DNA of 64,000 nucleotides from Owenia fusiformis (Eukaryota; Annelida; Polychaeta; Sabellida; Oweniidae). Positions 1 through 11,005 of this stretch are shown one piece after another. The DNA lies in contig CAIIXF020000005.1 in assembly GCA_903813345.2 (NCBI GenBank), forward strand, positions 8,497,375-8,561,374, written 5' to 3'. A program made the translations under genes and the position numbers. The number at the start of each line of letters is the position of its first letter. The stretch's first letter is position 1. The notes beneath the pieces are model-generated. The model did no database searches, was not told the origin of the DNA, and was given only the letters and a program-made list of their open reading frames with translations.

Positions 1-122
1 CAAAGTAGTGAAATGGTACAACAATTCTTATGTACAACTTTTTTGTATTTCACTATATTCCTTCAAATCTGAGCATGATATGTTACAAGTTTATAATATC
101 TCAAGTTGGTCAATGTATATAA
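1..122. other. AT-rich sequence, no gene seen
   Basis: No open frame of note and no repeat seen. It ends in the left target-site copy (GTATATAA, 115-122) of the adjoining hAT element. Confidence 0.6.
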
Positions 123-1024
123 TAGGGGTCCCGCGATTCATCGATATATCGATGCATCGGCTCGTTTGGTGACGATACGAGCGTATCGATACGAAGACTC
201 AAATATCGATACACCAAAAATATAATTAACATACCCGAAATCCATCATATTTTGCCGAAATCTACTGAATATTTGACTTTTTTGAGAAAATATTCTTTTA
301 TATTTTTTGTTTGGTTTCTCGCTGGACATGACGCGCCCAAAATGGTGTATAAATGCGAACAGAATGCTTAGCGGATTGACAGTCAAAATGCGAACAAATA
401 ACTCGTGTCTTCTATGTCTTCGTATATCAACGTACTTTGTTTTATAATTATTCTATATAGTTTTGACAATTTAGTATGAATAAATATAATCTTTGAACTT
501 TTTATTCGATAGAACGCCGCGTTAAAAAATTGCCTACTAATATTGATAACTCTAATAAAAAACCGAACAATATTTACGTTCGGAGTATTAATGTTGACCG
601 GAGTTTAGAAATTGAAACTTTTTGAAAGTTTTGAAAACAATTGATAGAATGGCCGTGTAAATATCAAACATGGGTAGTTGTGATATTCTTATACGGCCCC
701 TAATAGAAAATCTACTGTAGTACTTTGTAACATTCCTCAGTAAAGTGAAAGCACAGCCGGACTTCAAAAAATATTGCAAAATATGCATAGCTGGCTACTA
801 TACAGCAGGTAGGCTTGATACTTGACAATAGTTTTTATGTTGCATCTTAATCAAATGTCACAGCAAGTGATAGACTTTCAACTCGACCTCAGCTACGTCA
901 GTTTTGCACCTCCCCCCCCTCCCCCGGTTCAACTACACTATTATGTATCGTATCGTTGCTCGTATCGTGACCTGAGTATCGAGATACGTATCGTATCGTT
1001 TCATAATGTATCGTGGGACCCCTA
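123..1024. mobile_element. Non-autonomous hAT-type DNA transposon, 902 bp
   Basis: The left end reads TAGGGGTCCCGCGA and the right end is its near-complement, CGTGGGACCCCTA. An identical 8-bp direct repeat, GTATATAA, lies at 115-122 and 1025-1032. An 8-bp duplication with ends starting TAG.GGT is the hAT signature. The interior is rich in ATCGAT/CGTATCG palindromic motifs near both ends (about 140-225 and 945-1010) and has no transposase-like frame, so it would depend on an autonomous relative. The open frames inside it are short and look fortuitous. The perfect target duplication suggests a fairly recent insertion. Confidence 0.85.
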
Positions 1025-1032
1025 GTATATAA

Positions 1033-3230
1033 GCTACACGGATCATTAAAAGAAATCAATAAATGGTAAACAAGATTCAATTTCACATATTCATGTAATT
1101 TATTTTCTTTGTAGTTTATTGCTCAATTAAATATGGAAATTTCATGGACGATTCAAAATAATAACGAAACACATTATTACATTTTACTATGATGAAGTAC
1201 GGCAACAATAATAGTAAGAATAAAGGGTAATAACATCCAATAGAAACAGATTTAATAATTGAGAAATAGACTACTTTAATAGACAAAATCATGTAGAATG
1301 TAGTTTTCATTAAATGTAAGCAAACATGAGCTATAATTTAAAACCACATAAATCGGTGTAAAACATGCTCTAGCATGTAAACCAACACAAAACATCACTA
1401 TTATTAATGTTTCAAATGCACTTCTTAACTATAAAGAAGATGTAATGAGCAAATGAGGATGATGATGAAAGCTGTTATGATGTTGATACAAGAACGGGAA
1501 GATGCTATATTCCAGTAATTGAATGCAGCGTGCATGCCTAAGGCAGATATGAGCAGTACTTTACAGGCACAGGTGTTCAAAGTGTTGAAATGTCCCAATT
1601 TTGAGTGAGTTTTCATTTTGTTGTCTTATATTGGATCAATCGTAACTTGTTTATTTTTATTATGTCATTAGACTATGGAAATGATTTCTTCAGGACATCA
1701 AAAATTTAGTTTTAATATCTAATACATGAAGTCAAGTAAAAAGTATGTGCCCTGGCCTCATTGTAAGAATCTAACACCATACAATGCAATACACTAAACG
1801 CACAAGAACTAAATGCACATGAAATAAAAAGAAGACAGAGGCATTCTACAATATAAAATCAAGTTGTTGGTCATGCCATTGTCATTCCATGATGCCACTA
1901 GCTCAATTCATAGAACAAAACAAAATCAAATGACAATCAATTAAATAGAGTACCATAATGAAATTACAATACATTTTAGACCGGTTAATGATCAGGTACT
2001 TTTATAGAGGTGATTATAATAATCAAATTTGGAATATAACAATGAATAACGATCAACTACAGTTTTAATAGATAATACCGTCTCTAATATAATTTCTGAA
2101 ATAAAGGGGAAATCATTAATATGACAAAACAGTTTGTAATACCACAGAAGGCAACTGCCGGGATTAGAAAAACAGGCAACTTGAGGGAGCCTGGAGGCAA
2201 AAAGGCAAAAAATGAAAAGCTCTACACACAATACCACTAATGTGCAGACCTGAGGGTATCTGAGGTTGGACAATCTGTAAAAGTTCAAAAACATGTTCTA
2301 ACAACCTCAGAAGGTATTGAACTGACAATTGAGAAACCTCAACTTGTGGGTGATTAAGGTTGCGTAAAGTTGGTAGGGGCTGAATATGGACTCCCTATTG
2401 AGTTGTTGGTTTGAGATCAAAAATTCCATATATGGGATATTTTTCCAACTGAATCAACCACAAGTGAGGGATTATTTTACTCATGACACAATCAGAAAGC
2501 ATTTGACAGAGATGCAGAGAGACGCTTCCTAGGCAACAACTATACACTTTAAAATCATTGATAAATAGATTATTCAGTCACAGACATTCAAAATCTAGGC
2601 TTTTGAAATATTGTTAGTACTGGACATGTCATATTCCAAATTCAGTCACATCTCAGAGGAGAATTTGAAAATTTACAAATCCGGGCAAAAAGAATATATT
2701 AAAATCTCTTCCCTTTTAACAATTTGTCCAGTTTTCAGTTTGATGCCCATTTTTGAAAAGCGAGGAATGTTTCTTTTGGTGTGGAAGGAGCAGTCCTATA
2801 TCCACTCATGCATACATACTAGTATGAGTAGGTCTATTGAGATGTTATCGCAAAACAGACAGGGGGAGGGTGGTGATGTGACAGTCTGACAGATGTGCGT
2901 TAACCCCTATACTAGTTAAGACCTTCAACATTCTTAACTCTACCTTGCCTGAGGGAGGATTACTTAATTAACTCATCATTAGTAGCCTACAATAGAATTA
3001 AAGAAACAGTAGCACTATGATTTTTGATTGGATTGATTAATAGTAATAGTAACAGGCATTTTTTATAAATTGATTAAATATAAGATTCAATATAATTCAA
3101 ATATGTTATGTTCATCACAAAAAATGCTACATTGTTTCCATATTTGTTAATCCAATATTGTCTTTTATATCTAACTACACATCACACATCATAATATCTA
3201 TTAATGGACACTTAAAAGTAGTATAAAACC
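1033..3230. other. Non-coding AT-rich stretch
   Basis: Read on both strands. The longest frames (such as the 100-codon minus frame at 1992-2294) have no recognisable domain, no splice context and a composition like random AT-rich DNA. No RNA gene or repeat array recognised. Confidence 0.5.
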
Positions 3231-3234
3231 TATA

Positions 3235-3715
3235 CCGTATTATCGCCTGTTGGCGCACAGTGCGCTTGTGAAATTGAGGTGAAATACCATGGAATTGGAG
3301 AGAAATCAATCCAATAAAGTCCCAATAAGCGCACATATAAGTTATCATTTTGATTAGGCGATAATATGTGAAAATCAGAATTCGAAGCCTGGTTTGAAAT
3401 GAATATTATCTTACTTACTGTTTTTTCACGCCAAATCATGTCTTGTGTCATTTATTTACCATAATATTACGTTTTTAAAGGACCAACTATTGGTAAAATA
3501 AAGAAATATTGCGATATTTATCAGGTAAAAGTTTTGACTTTTTTTATCGTCATAATAACTACCGCGCATCAAAGTTTGCGCAGACCGGAAGTGAGTTAAA
3601 ATATCGTTATTCTGTAAGTTTTCCTACTCTTTTGCTCTGATCACAAATGTTTGTCATGTTTCCAAAGTTGCATGTGCGCTTATAGGGGAGTGTGCGCCAA
3701 TAGGCGATAATACGG
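3235..3715. mobile_element. MITE with CCGTATTATCGCC ends
   Basis: The terminal inverted repeats start CCGTATTATCGCCTGTTGGC and extend about 24 bp with one mismatch. They are flanked by TATA on each side (3231-3234 and 3716-3719), so the target duplication is TA or TATA. The interior of about 430 bp encodes nothing. A degenerate right end of the same family lies at 32150-32182. Confidence 0.8.
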
Positions 3716-3719
3716 TATA

Positions 3720-6700
3720 TCTGGACACATATGTGTTACATGCATGTAAACTTGAGTAATAAATTGAGATAATAAAAGACAAATACGTAATCATGAGAGA
3801 TTACAGCCAACAGTTCCTTTCTGCAAGAAAGATGATTTGAGTATGAATAATAAAGATAGATCACCAATCAATATTTCCCGGTAGAAGACTATTTAAAGAT
3901 GACATTAAAGCAGTGGCAGTGGCACTGAGTAACAGAAATATGCCAGATGTCTCCAAGTTTTAAATTAATTGCATTTAGACAGACATATAAAAAATTGGAT
4001 CATTTCGGTTTATTGAGATCCACTTAAAGTGATTTTTTCTCTTTATTTTTTAATTCATGTCACAATGTAAATGCTGAGTTCCCTAATTGCATTATAAAAC
4101 GATCAGTTATGATGATTGAATTAATAATGTATCAAAAATGATTTTTAATTCTATTTTAACATGGGACCAAAAAGCAATCAATAACATTCATTATTAGTTG
4201 AAATAATACAACCATTTTTTTTCATTTATATATTCTCTTTGATTGATTGAACCAGTATAAGACAATGATTGTTTGTAACAGAATGACATGAATCAAAGAA
4301 TATGATAATGTTCCAAGAAAATACTCTTTCAGAATACCATTATGACCAACATTTGACATGCAATACTTGAAAATGAACCGATTTCCAAAACTAAACCATA
4401 TCATCTTTCCAAAAAGCCATGCCATCTACCAGGATAAAGATGTCGGAAAAAAGGTTTAAAAAATCTTAATTCAGTTTTATAGTGTCAACCACTATAGTGT
4501 CTTTGACACGGGGCTGTGTCAATGCTTCCTAGACTGTGACACTGGGCTCTCAGGATGGAGACTAGATTGTGAGACAATGATGTCATATATTTTCTATGAT
4601 GTCAAGTAGCTCTTTTCTTCTATCTAATCGTTTTATTTTTATTGGTTATGCGGCGATCGCACCCATCGCATCTCCCCTGGCTGTGCCTATGCAATGCATT
4701 ACCAGCATTGTGTAACTGCAAAGGTGACACCAACTTAGTGCCAGGGAGGTGATATGACCAGAAGCTCTCTACAGATTAATCCCTATTGACATAACATATT
4801 GACGTAATTGGGGATATCAACATTTAATTGAATAACAATCAACAACAATCAACCACTTCGTTTGACAATTAAACTTGTGTTAGATTTGTTTTTCTCCTAC
4901 TGTTACATGGTGATTGCATGTTAGCAGTATACACATCGTGAAACCTTTCCAAAATGGATGTCAAAACAAGCATATTCAACACACTATTACACATGGAAAT
5001 TATTCTCAATAATTCCTGAAAAAGTAAGATTTTCTGGTTCTTAAACTAAATTCCAATCTTTAATAGTTTAGCACTTAAACTTTCCAGATCCAATGTGATC
5101 GTTTTTCTGTAATTTAGGAAGATTTTTGTATTGTAACAGTGGGTTATGTTAAGGCACTTGAAGTACCAGGTACTCTGACACAACATCTGGACCGATCACA
5201 GCAACAATACAAATAAAATTATCAAATTATCAACATCAAAAATATACTTCTTAATATATTGTTTTTGTAACTAACTCAACATTCAAACGATGAAAAATAG
5301 ATTTTCCCCATTCGTTTCGATTAAAATTCCCCAAGTTTCAAGTCATCCCCAAAAGATGTCACTGTAGGTATACCCCTCATGCTCACTCTCCAAGTATACA
5401 AAATATTGAACTCTGCGAGGGAGTAAGGCAGTTTACAAGCAGATGTACACAGTCTAAAGGTGTTAATTCACTGGCACACGACCATTGTTTAATGAACAAA
5501 TACTACTTTCTTTAACATAAGATGTAACTTTACTAATGTAAATTCCAATCATTTCTTCTCTTAAATCAAAATCAAAATACAATTTCCTCAAATCAACCAC
5601 ATAATTTGAATCATGAATTTTTTCAATTGTTTCCCTGATAAATTTTTTCCTCTGTAATATCTGTTATTTCACAATACTTCTACACTCGAAAACAATAAAA
5701 CTAGGATGCTTTATTCTTGGGAACAAATAGTAAACAAACCAAGCTGCAGAAGTTAACACAAAGTTGTAAATGAATGAACAAAAGTAAATACAAATTTGTT
5801 TAATATTAACGGTAATTACAGTGATTTGAAGTTTGAGCACATTTTAAATTGAAGTTCAGAAACAGCTTCTGCCAATCATTGTTGAAAGCCAGGCAAGGAC
5901 TTTTATATTTCCAAAGAAAGAAAATAAGAGTTCAATGATTCCTTCTATAATGATTACCCTGTGCTCAGACGAAGTTCTCTTTTAAGAAGCAAAGTAGAAC
6001 AAATGTAAACAGTAACAATGATAGATATTCTTGCTTTCTATAAATCTGATCCAAGACTTTGATTCATAATACATTTCTAATTAGTGAGATATTTAATTGA
6101 GCATTTTTCTGGGATCTCTAATTACAAGTTCAATACAATGTTCAACGATACCTCCTCCAAAGTCTTTAACTTTTGGGGTAAGACCGTCGCGACTAACTCC
6201 TCACATTTACATTTCTCTAGACAATGATAATATGAATTTCATATTTAAATAAAAAATTGAGATATGTCCTTAAAAGTTTAGGTTGGTCCTATCTATATTA
6301 GCACACCTGTGCTCAACGAGAACCAATGGAGAATGATCGATTTACTAAGATAAAGGACAACGTGGATAAACATTTAAACAGGCAAAGTGTGTCCAGTTTC
6401 AATAACCACAAAGACGCGTGGCTCTAACAATACTCTACTTGACTCCAGGACCCTGCTATTTTTTGATCATGCTGCCCAAATGTAACGTCACGATGGTCAT
6501 ATTTTCAAATGCAAAATACAGTGAAATGGAGTAAAATTAGGGAGAACTTGAGTGAACATGTGAATAGCTAACATAGTAAATTGTATAGAAACGTCAGAAA
6601 ATCAAAAACTTTATTTCATTCTAGAGAGAAATGTCATGGAGTAAGCATGAATAGAATGCCATTTTATGCATGAAACTGACTGAAAGATAGTCATGTGTTT

Positions 6701-7672
6701 GATTGGAAAATAGTTGTGTTGGTCAAATCATGGTCGCCCATCTGGGAGTAAGTTGTTACATGACAGGGCATAGGTGGGGCAAGGGGTGAAGGTAGGGCAA
6801 AAGACCCTCTTGTCAAGTGCTTCTTAAGTGGGATGGGGGCCTGACTTGATCTTGACATTGCATCTGTCCACAGGTTGGATTAGTGACTTTCATTAATTAT
6901 AGCTGGATGGGCAAGAAAGAGATGGCTACATATGTCATATATACAGTATACATATATGTCTTTTTCTTCATTTTTTCTTTTGAATGAACTAAAACAGAGA
7001 GAAGTAAACAAGAAACAGGGGTGTATCGTGAAAATAAAATTGTTCTCAAAATCAGAAAAACACTGCCAATTTATCAATTAAATACATACATGTTTCGATA
7101 ATCATTGCATAATCCTCTAAACAAAGTTACTTTGGTTCTAACCCCTGGCCTTCCACATCTGGCAATCCCCTGCCCCATACAACCTGTTCATAAAGCTACC
7201 CCCTAATCAAGCATTCATTACCTATTGTTTTACAAATCTTTAAATATTTAAGCCTATTGTTTTCATCTCTTTAAACTTTAAAGTCTGGACAGCTCTTCAC
7301 ATCTGTGGGCAGGTCCAGCAAAAATCAGTAGCCTTTTTGCCATTAATAAGACACTCCCAATAGATGTTTCTATTGATTTAGATGATTTTAGCTGCTTATT
7401 GATCACAAATGGCACACCTGTTAGAATATCAGAGTTTTATGAAGAAACAGTATATTCAAACAGTTGTTTAATGAATTAATGAATTGATGATTTCATTATC
7501 TTTAGGGGTGTATGCACAAACTGCTTGGTCAAATACTGCATCTGGCTGCTGTGAGGCACCACAGTATTGTTCGCAATATATACAGTGACATCAGGGGGGG
7601 GTATAGTGGGGGGGGGGGGTGTATAGTGGGAGCATAGTGGATAAGGGTGGAAATAGGGAGGATACACCATCA
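3720..7672. other. Long non-coding stretch
   Basis: No coding exon recognised. It contains a divergent copy of a dispersed module at about 5949-6010 (compare 10960-11005 and 17335-17405), a G-rich stretch at about 6760-6850 and runs of G at about 7594-7630. Short frames here have no family signature. Confidence 0.5.
5949..6010. repeat. Dispersed module, divergent copy
   Basis: Contains TTCTCTTTTAAGAAGC followed by AAGTAGAACAAATG. This resembles the better-preserved copies at 10960-11005 and 17335-17405, which share GCTCTCTTTTAAGAAGTGAA and a following CAAA.GAATGCAAA block. No ends or target duplication could be fixed. Confidence 0.5.
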
Positions 7673-7674
7673 TA

Positions 7675-9623
7675 GTACCCCACACATAATTTTGTCGCCA
7701 ACTTCAATTTATGATTTCAGTGCTTTCCTACATACATATCTTCATGAAATTTAGCATACTTAAACTTGAACATATTTCCAACACTCAAATTTTTTTATTT
7801 AACATAAAACTTATTATTTATTTTTTAACAACATTTTCAAAATGCAGTATCATTTTGCAAAATTGCCTCAAATTAGGCTATTTTAGCATTTTTAACTGTT
7901 TTAGTTTTGCATGTTGTATATTACATTAGCGAAGTAAATGTACTTTTACTACTGTTTAGCTGAACATGGCTATATTTGAAGTTATTCTATAATGAAAATT
8001 CCAGTTTGTATTTTGCAAATTCAGTTCATATTAGCTTTAAACTCTAATAAATCCGTCCACGGGTTCAACTCTTAATTGCGACGTGCTGGCCATGAGAATA
8101 TTTGGCGATTGGCAATGCCAGCCCTGGACCTTCGAGCCTTTACATTCTTTGCCACAGAGCTTTTTGCAACACGATTCAGAAAGTTCCTTCCAGTTGCTCT
8201 TTAATTAAAAAACTCGTGAAACATTTCAGGTTTATCCTTCATTTCATTCAGGGCATCATTCACTGCCATAGCACACTCATCAAACGACCGTGGCCCAACG
8301 ATTGCATGGCCGTACTCATCGGTGGGGTCACCTGGCGGTCGCCAACGTACTACTTTTTGCTGGATACAATTGTTAAACAATTCGGAAGGGTTGAGAAGAT
8401 GGCCTTTAGGGGGGGGAGCATTACCACGTTTATCCCTGCTTCTTCCAATTTTGCTTTAATTTGTGGGTTATAGTGCTGTTTACATGGGTTCTGTGCTCTT
8501 CCAGATCGTCCAAGCCTGTCCCATACCAAAAAAGCCCCTCTTGGTAGAAGTCGATGCAGCCCAGGACCCCCAAGATTTCTGTTCCTGGACTCTGAGGCAA
8601 TAGCAAATGTTCGAACAACAGAGTCATCAGCATTCTTTTTTGTCAGGGACACCTTAACAGCTTTGGATCTTGATATCACTGCAGAACATGTGTAGCGGGC
8701 GGGTCTGTATGCCGAGCGAGCATAGAGCTTGGTGCCCTTGCGCGTACGGCCTTTCGAGGGGAGCTTGTTTTCGAAGATTGGAAATTCGTCCTGATGGTAA
8801 ATATCGTCTAATGTTAATTTGTGATTTTTCAATGCGGTATTTAACCCTTCGAAAAATCCAAGGTGCATGTCATATATTTGACTGAGATTACGGTCCTCAC
8901 ATGATTTGTCTGGAGAAACAAATACAAACTCCCCTCCATTACGCCTGTATAACACACGTTTAATTGTCTCATTGCTGATGACAACACCTGTTTCAAGGGA
9001 AAATTTCTCATTAATCTCCGTTATCCGTGCGAATGGCTCATGATCTGCGATGTCAAATAAGACATCTTCAACTTCTGAATTTGGTACAATCTTCAATTTT
9101 GGACCCCGTTGCTGAGGTGAGTTCTGGTTAGTAGATGCAATCCGCTGAACAGTTCTGATATTTATTCCATGGTTTCCAGCAACATTGGTTTTGGATCTGC
9201 CTTGGTCTAACTGTTCCGAAATCGAACTTCGCCTTCTTGGTGTATACGTTCTTGTACACTTTACCACAATATTTTTTTCAACATTCCTCCCTTTGAAGTA
9301 AATAGAAGAGGGGTTTTGTTCCCCTTTGGAAAACCCTTTTTCCCTTTCATTGTTACACTTCAACTGAACAGATTTAATTCAAAACAGTTTTCTTAAACCA
9401 GTACCGAAAGAGTCAAAAGTGCAAAATAAGCGGGAAAATGTAAAACAATGTAGCAGTTTGCTGTCAGTCTCAAGTGAACACCTGGTATTCGTTTGTAAAA
9501 TAAAAAAATTTGAGTGTTGGAAATATGTTCACGTTTAAGTATGCTAAATTTCATGAAGATATGTACGTAGGAAAGTACTTTAATCTTAAATTGAAGTTGG
9601 CGACAAAATTATGTGTGGGGTAC
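7675..9623. mobile_element. Tc1/mariner-type DNA transposon, 1949 bp, long terminal inverted repeats
   Basis: The two ends are inverted copies of each other for about 120-130 bp (left about 7675-7807, right about 9491-9623), starting GTACCCCACACATAATTTTG. Each end is bordered by the dinucleotide TA (7673-7674 and 9624-9625), the target duplication of the IS630/Tc1/mariner superfamily. Between them lies one minus-strand transposase gene. Arms this long, with few differences, suggest modest age. The arms differ by scattered substitutions and small indels. Confidence 0.88.
8072..9363 (-). pseudogene. Tc1/mariner-type transposase, interrupted
   Basis: The product would cut and paste the surrounding element. 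An N-terminal helix-turn-helix region (HGINIRTVQRIA) is followed by DDE landmarks: first acidic site in IYHQDEFPIF, second in FLVWDRLGRSG, third in LLNPSE. The third lies in a different frame from the first two. The change of frame falls in a run of eight G (eight C on the coding strand) at 8409-8416, so a one-base length difference or a sequencing error in the run could explain it. Past it the reading continues as NPSE..NNCIQQKVVRW and reaches a stop at 8201. In the same frame the next 43 or so codons are open and basic (to 8072), so the 8201 stop may itself be a mutation. Probably inactive as read, but only lightly damaged. Confidence 0.8.
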
Positions 9624-10813
9624 TAATGTATATTTTATGTATACTAGTAGTGAGCATGAGGTGGTGAAATTAGGTATCATGTAGTGCTCTTGAAATTTGA
9701 TGTTTTATATGTTTGTGCTCCTTCGTACATCTTAAAAAGCTTCTGTTCAACATTTTATTTTTGAGGTTTGAGGTGTTCTATTGTAAGACACACAAAAAAT
9801 TAAAATGATTAGCACTTTCTGGAATATGGTTTACAGGGCTTGAATTCAGATTTTTTGAACTCTATAAATTCTCTATCATCTTTCAATTATACAAATCAAA
9901 TGAATTCTCAAATCCTCGATGCATTTGCCGCAGTAGATAATTGGCATTTAATAAAGGTGTAACTCAGTATGAAGTGACAGCTTGAGCGGATGAGTGGTGG
10001 GGACCCTCCTCAAACATTATCTAACACCCCTGGTGGACCACCTTTCTTACCCCAAACATAAACTTCTATCACTCTATTATACTAGCTAATAATGAGTATA
10101 GAAATTGAAAAGGTTGAATTTCAAATAAAATTATATAAGACCAACTGTCAAGATTTTCAATTTGTAATTTCATCTCTAATATGCTACTGTTACTTGAATA
10201 CAAAAATACTTTTTATAACATACAGTCAACATTTAACACGCCATCTCTATGAATAATGAATAGACAAAGCTTTGTATAATGATCTGAAAGTTTGCAGAAA
10301 TAATTTGAAAGGAAATTGTTTCTGATTACTCTCCGATTGAAGAGTTTACACCGTGTATTTTATAACTGATGAATTACACTGTAACGAAACCTTGCAGGCA
10401 CGCGCCTTTGTTGATTTCTAATATTTACTCTCAAACAATACTCTTATGAACAATCTTTTGGAGATCAATACTTCTCTCTCAATTCCCTTAAAAAGATAAA
10501 GATTACATGATATATTGTAAAATTATATTGTAAAATCTGATAGTAAAATATTTAGTAACCTTTATACTATTATATTTTCAAAATGAAGTATTTCATCAAG
10601 ACATAAAGAAATTCAATCCTATTGAACAGATTATATCATACGAAAGGAAAAAAGGTGAACAATGAAATTTCAATTTGAGATCATTTCATATAAATGTTTA
10701 ATTCCTCTTATCAAGGACATATAGTACACAAAAATGTTTTAACAGTGGCACAATTTTTCTACATAAACATGCATAAAAGCATCTTTCGATGGTCTGCCAA
10801 CTAAGTACCTTGC

Positions 10814-10933
10814 TAGTCTTGCTCAAAGACTGTACCCAAACCCCCCCCCGTCACCTTCACTCTCTTTACCTGGCAATATAGAGAGAAGGATAAAGGGGGG
10901 GGGGGGGGAGTACAGGGTCTTTTAAGCAAGACT
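10814..10933. repeat. Foldback/MITE-like element with poly-C/poly-G inner edges
   Basis: The left arm (CTAGTCTTGCTCAAAGACTG then TACCC and a C run) is matched in inverse by the right arm (a G run, then GAGTACAGGGTC and TTTTAAGCAAGACTAG). Arms are about 40 bp and imperfect; the loop is about 40 bp. A related single arm seems to be present near 12668-12695 (TAGTCTCGCTTAAAG). No convincing target duplication. Confidence 0.6.
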
Positions 10934-10959
10934 AGTACCGTGCATGCAGAGTCTAGTTA

Positions 10960-11005
10960 TAAAGATGAAGCTCTCTTTTAAGAAGTGAAGTCGAACAAAT
11001 GCAAA
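10960..11005. repeat. Dispersed module, copy 2
   Basis: Contains GAAGCTCTCTTTTAAGAAGT followed by GAAGTCGAACAAATGCAAAG, preceded by GTGCATGCAGAGTCTAGTTA. The copy at 17335-17405 shares all three blocks in the same orientation, with few differences. Confidence 0.65.

Noticed and set aside
1992-2294. 100-codon minus-strand open frame
   Set aside because: No domain, no start context and no neighbouring exons.
7590-7640. G-rich runs considered as quadruplex regulatory elements
   Set aside because: Simple G runs recur across the window (for example near 10890, 18270, 33611 and 34348) without link to genes; they are likely low-complexity sequence with uncertain length.
8102-8473. Plus-strand open frame of 123 codons over the transposase
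   Set aside because: It is the shadow of the minus-strand transposase, whose DDE landmarks read clearly.
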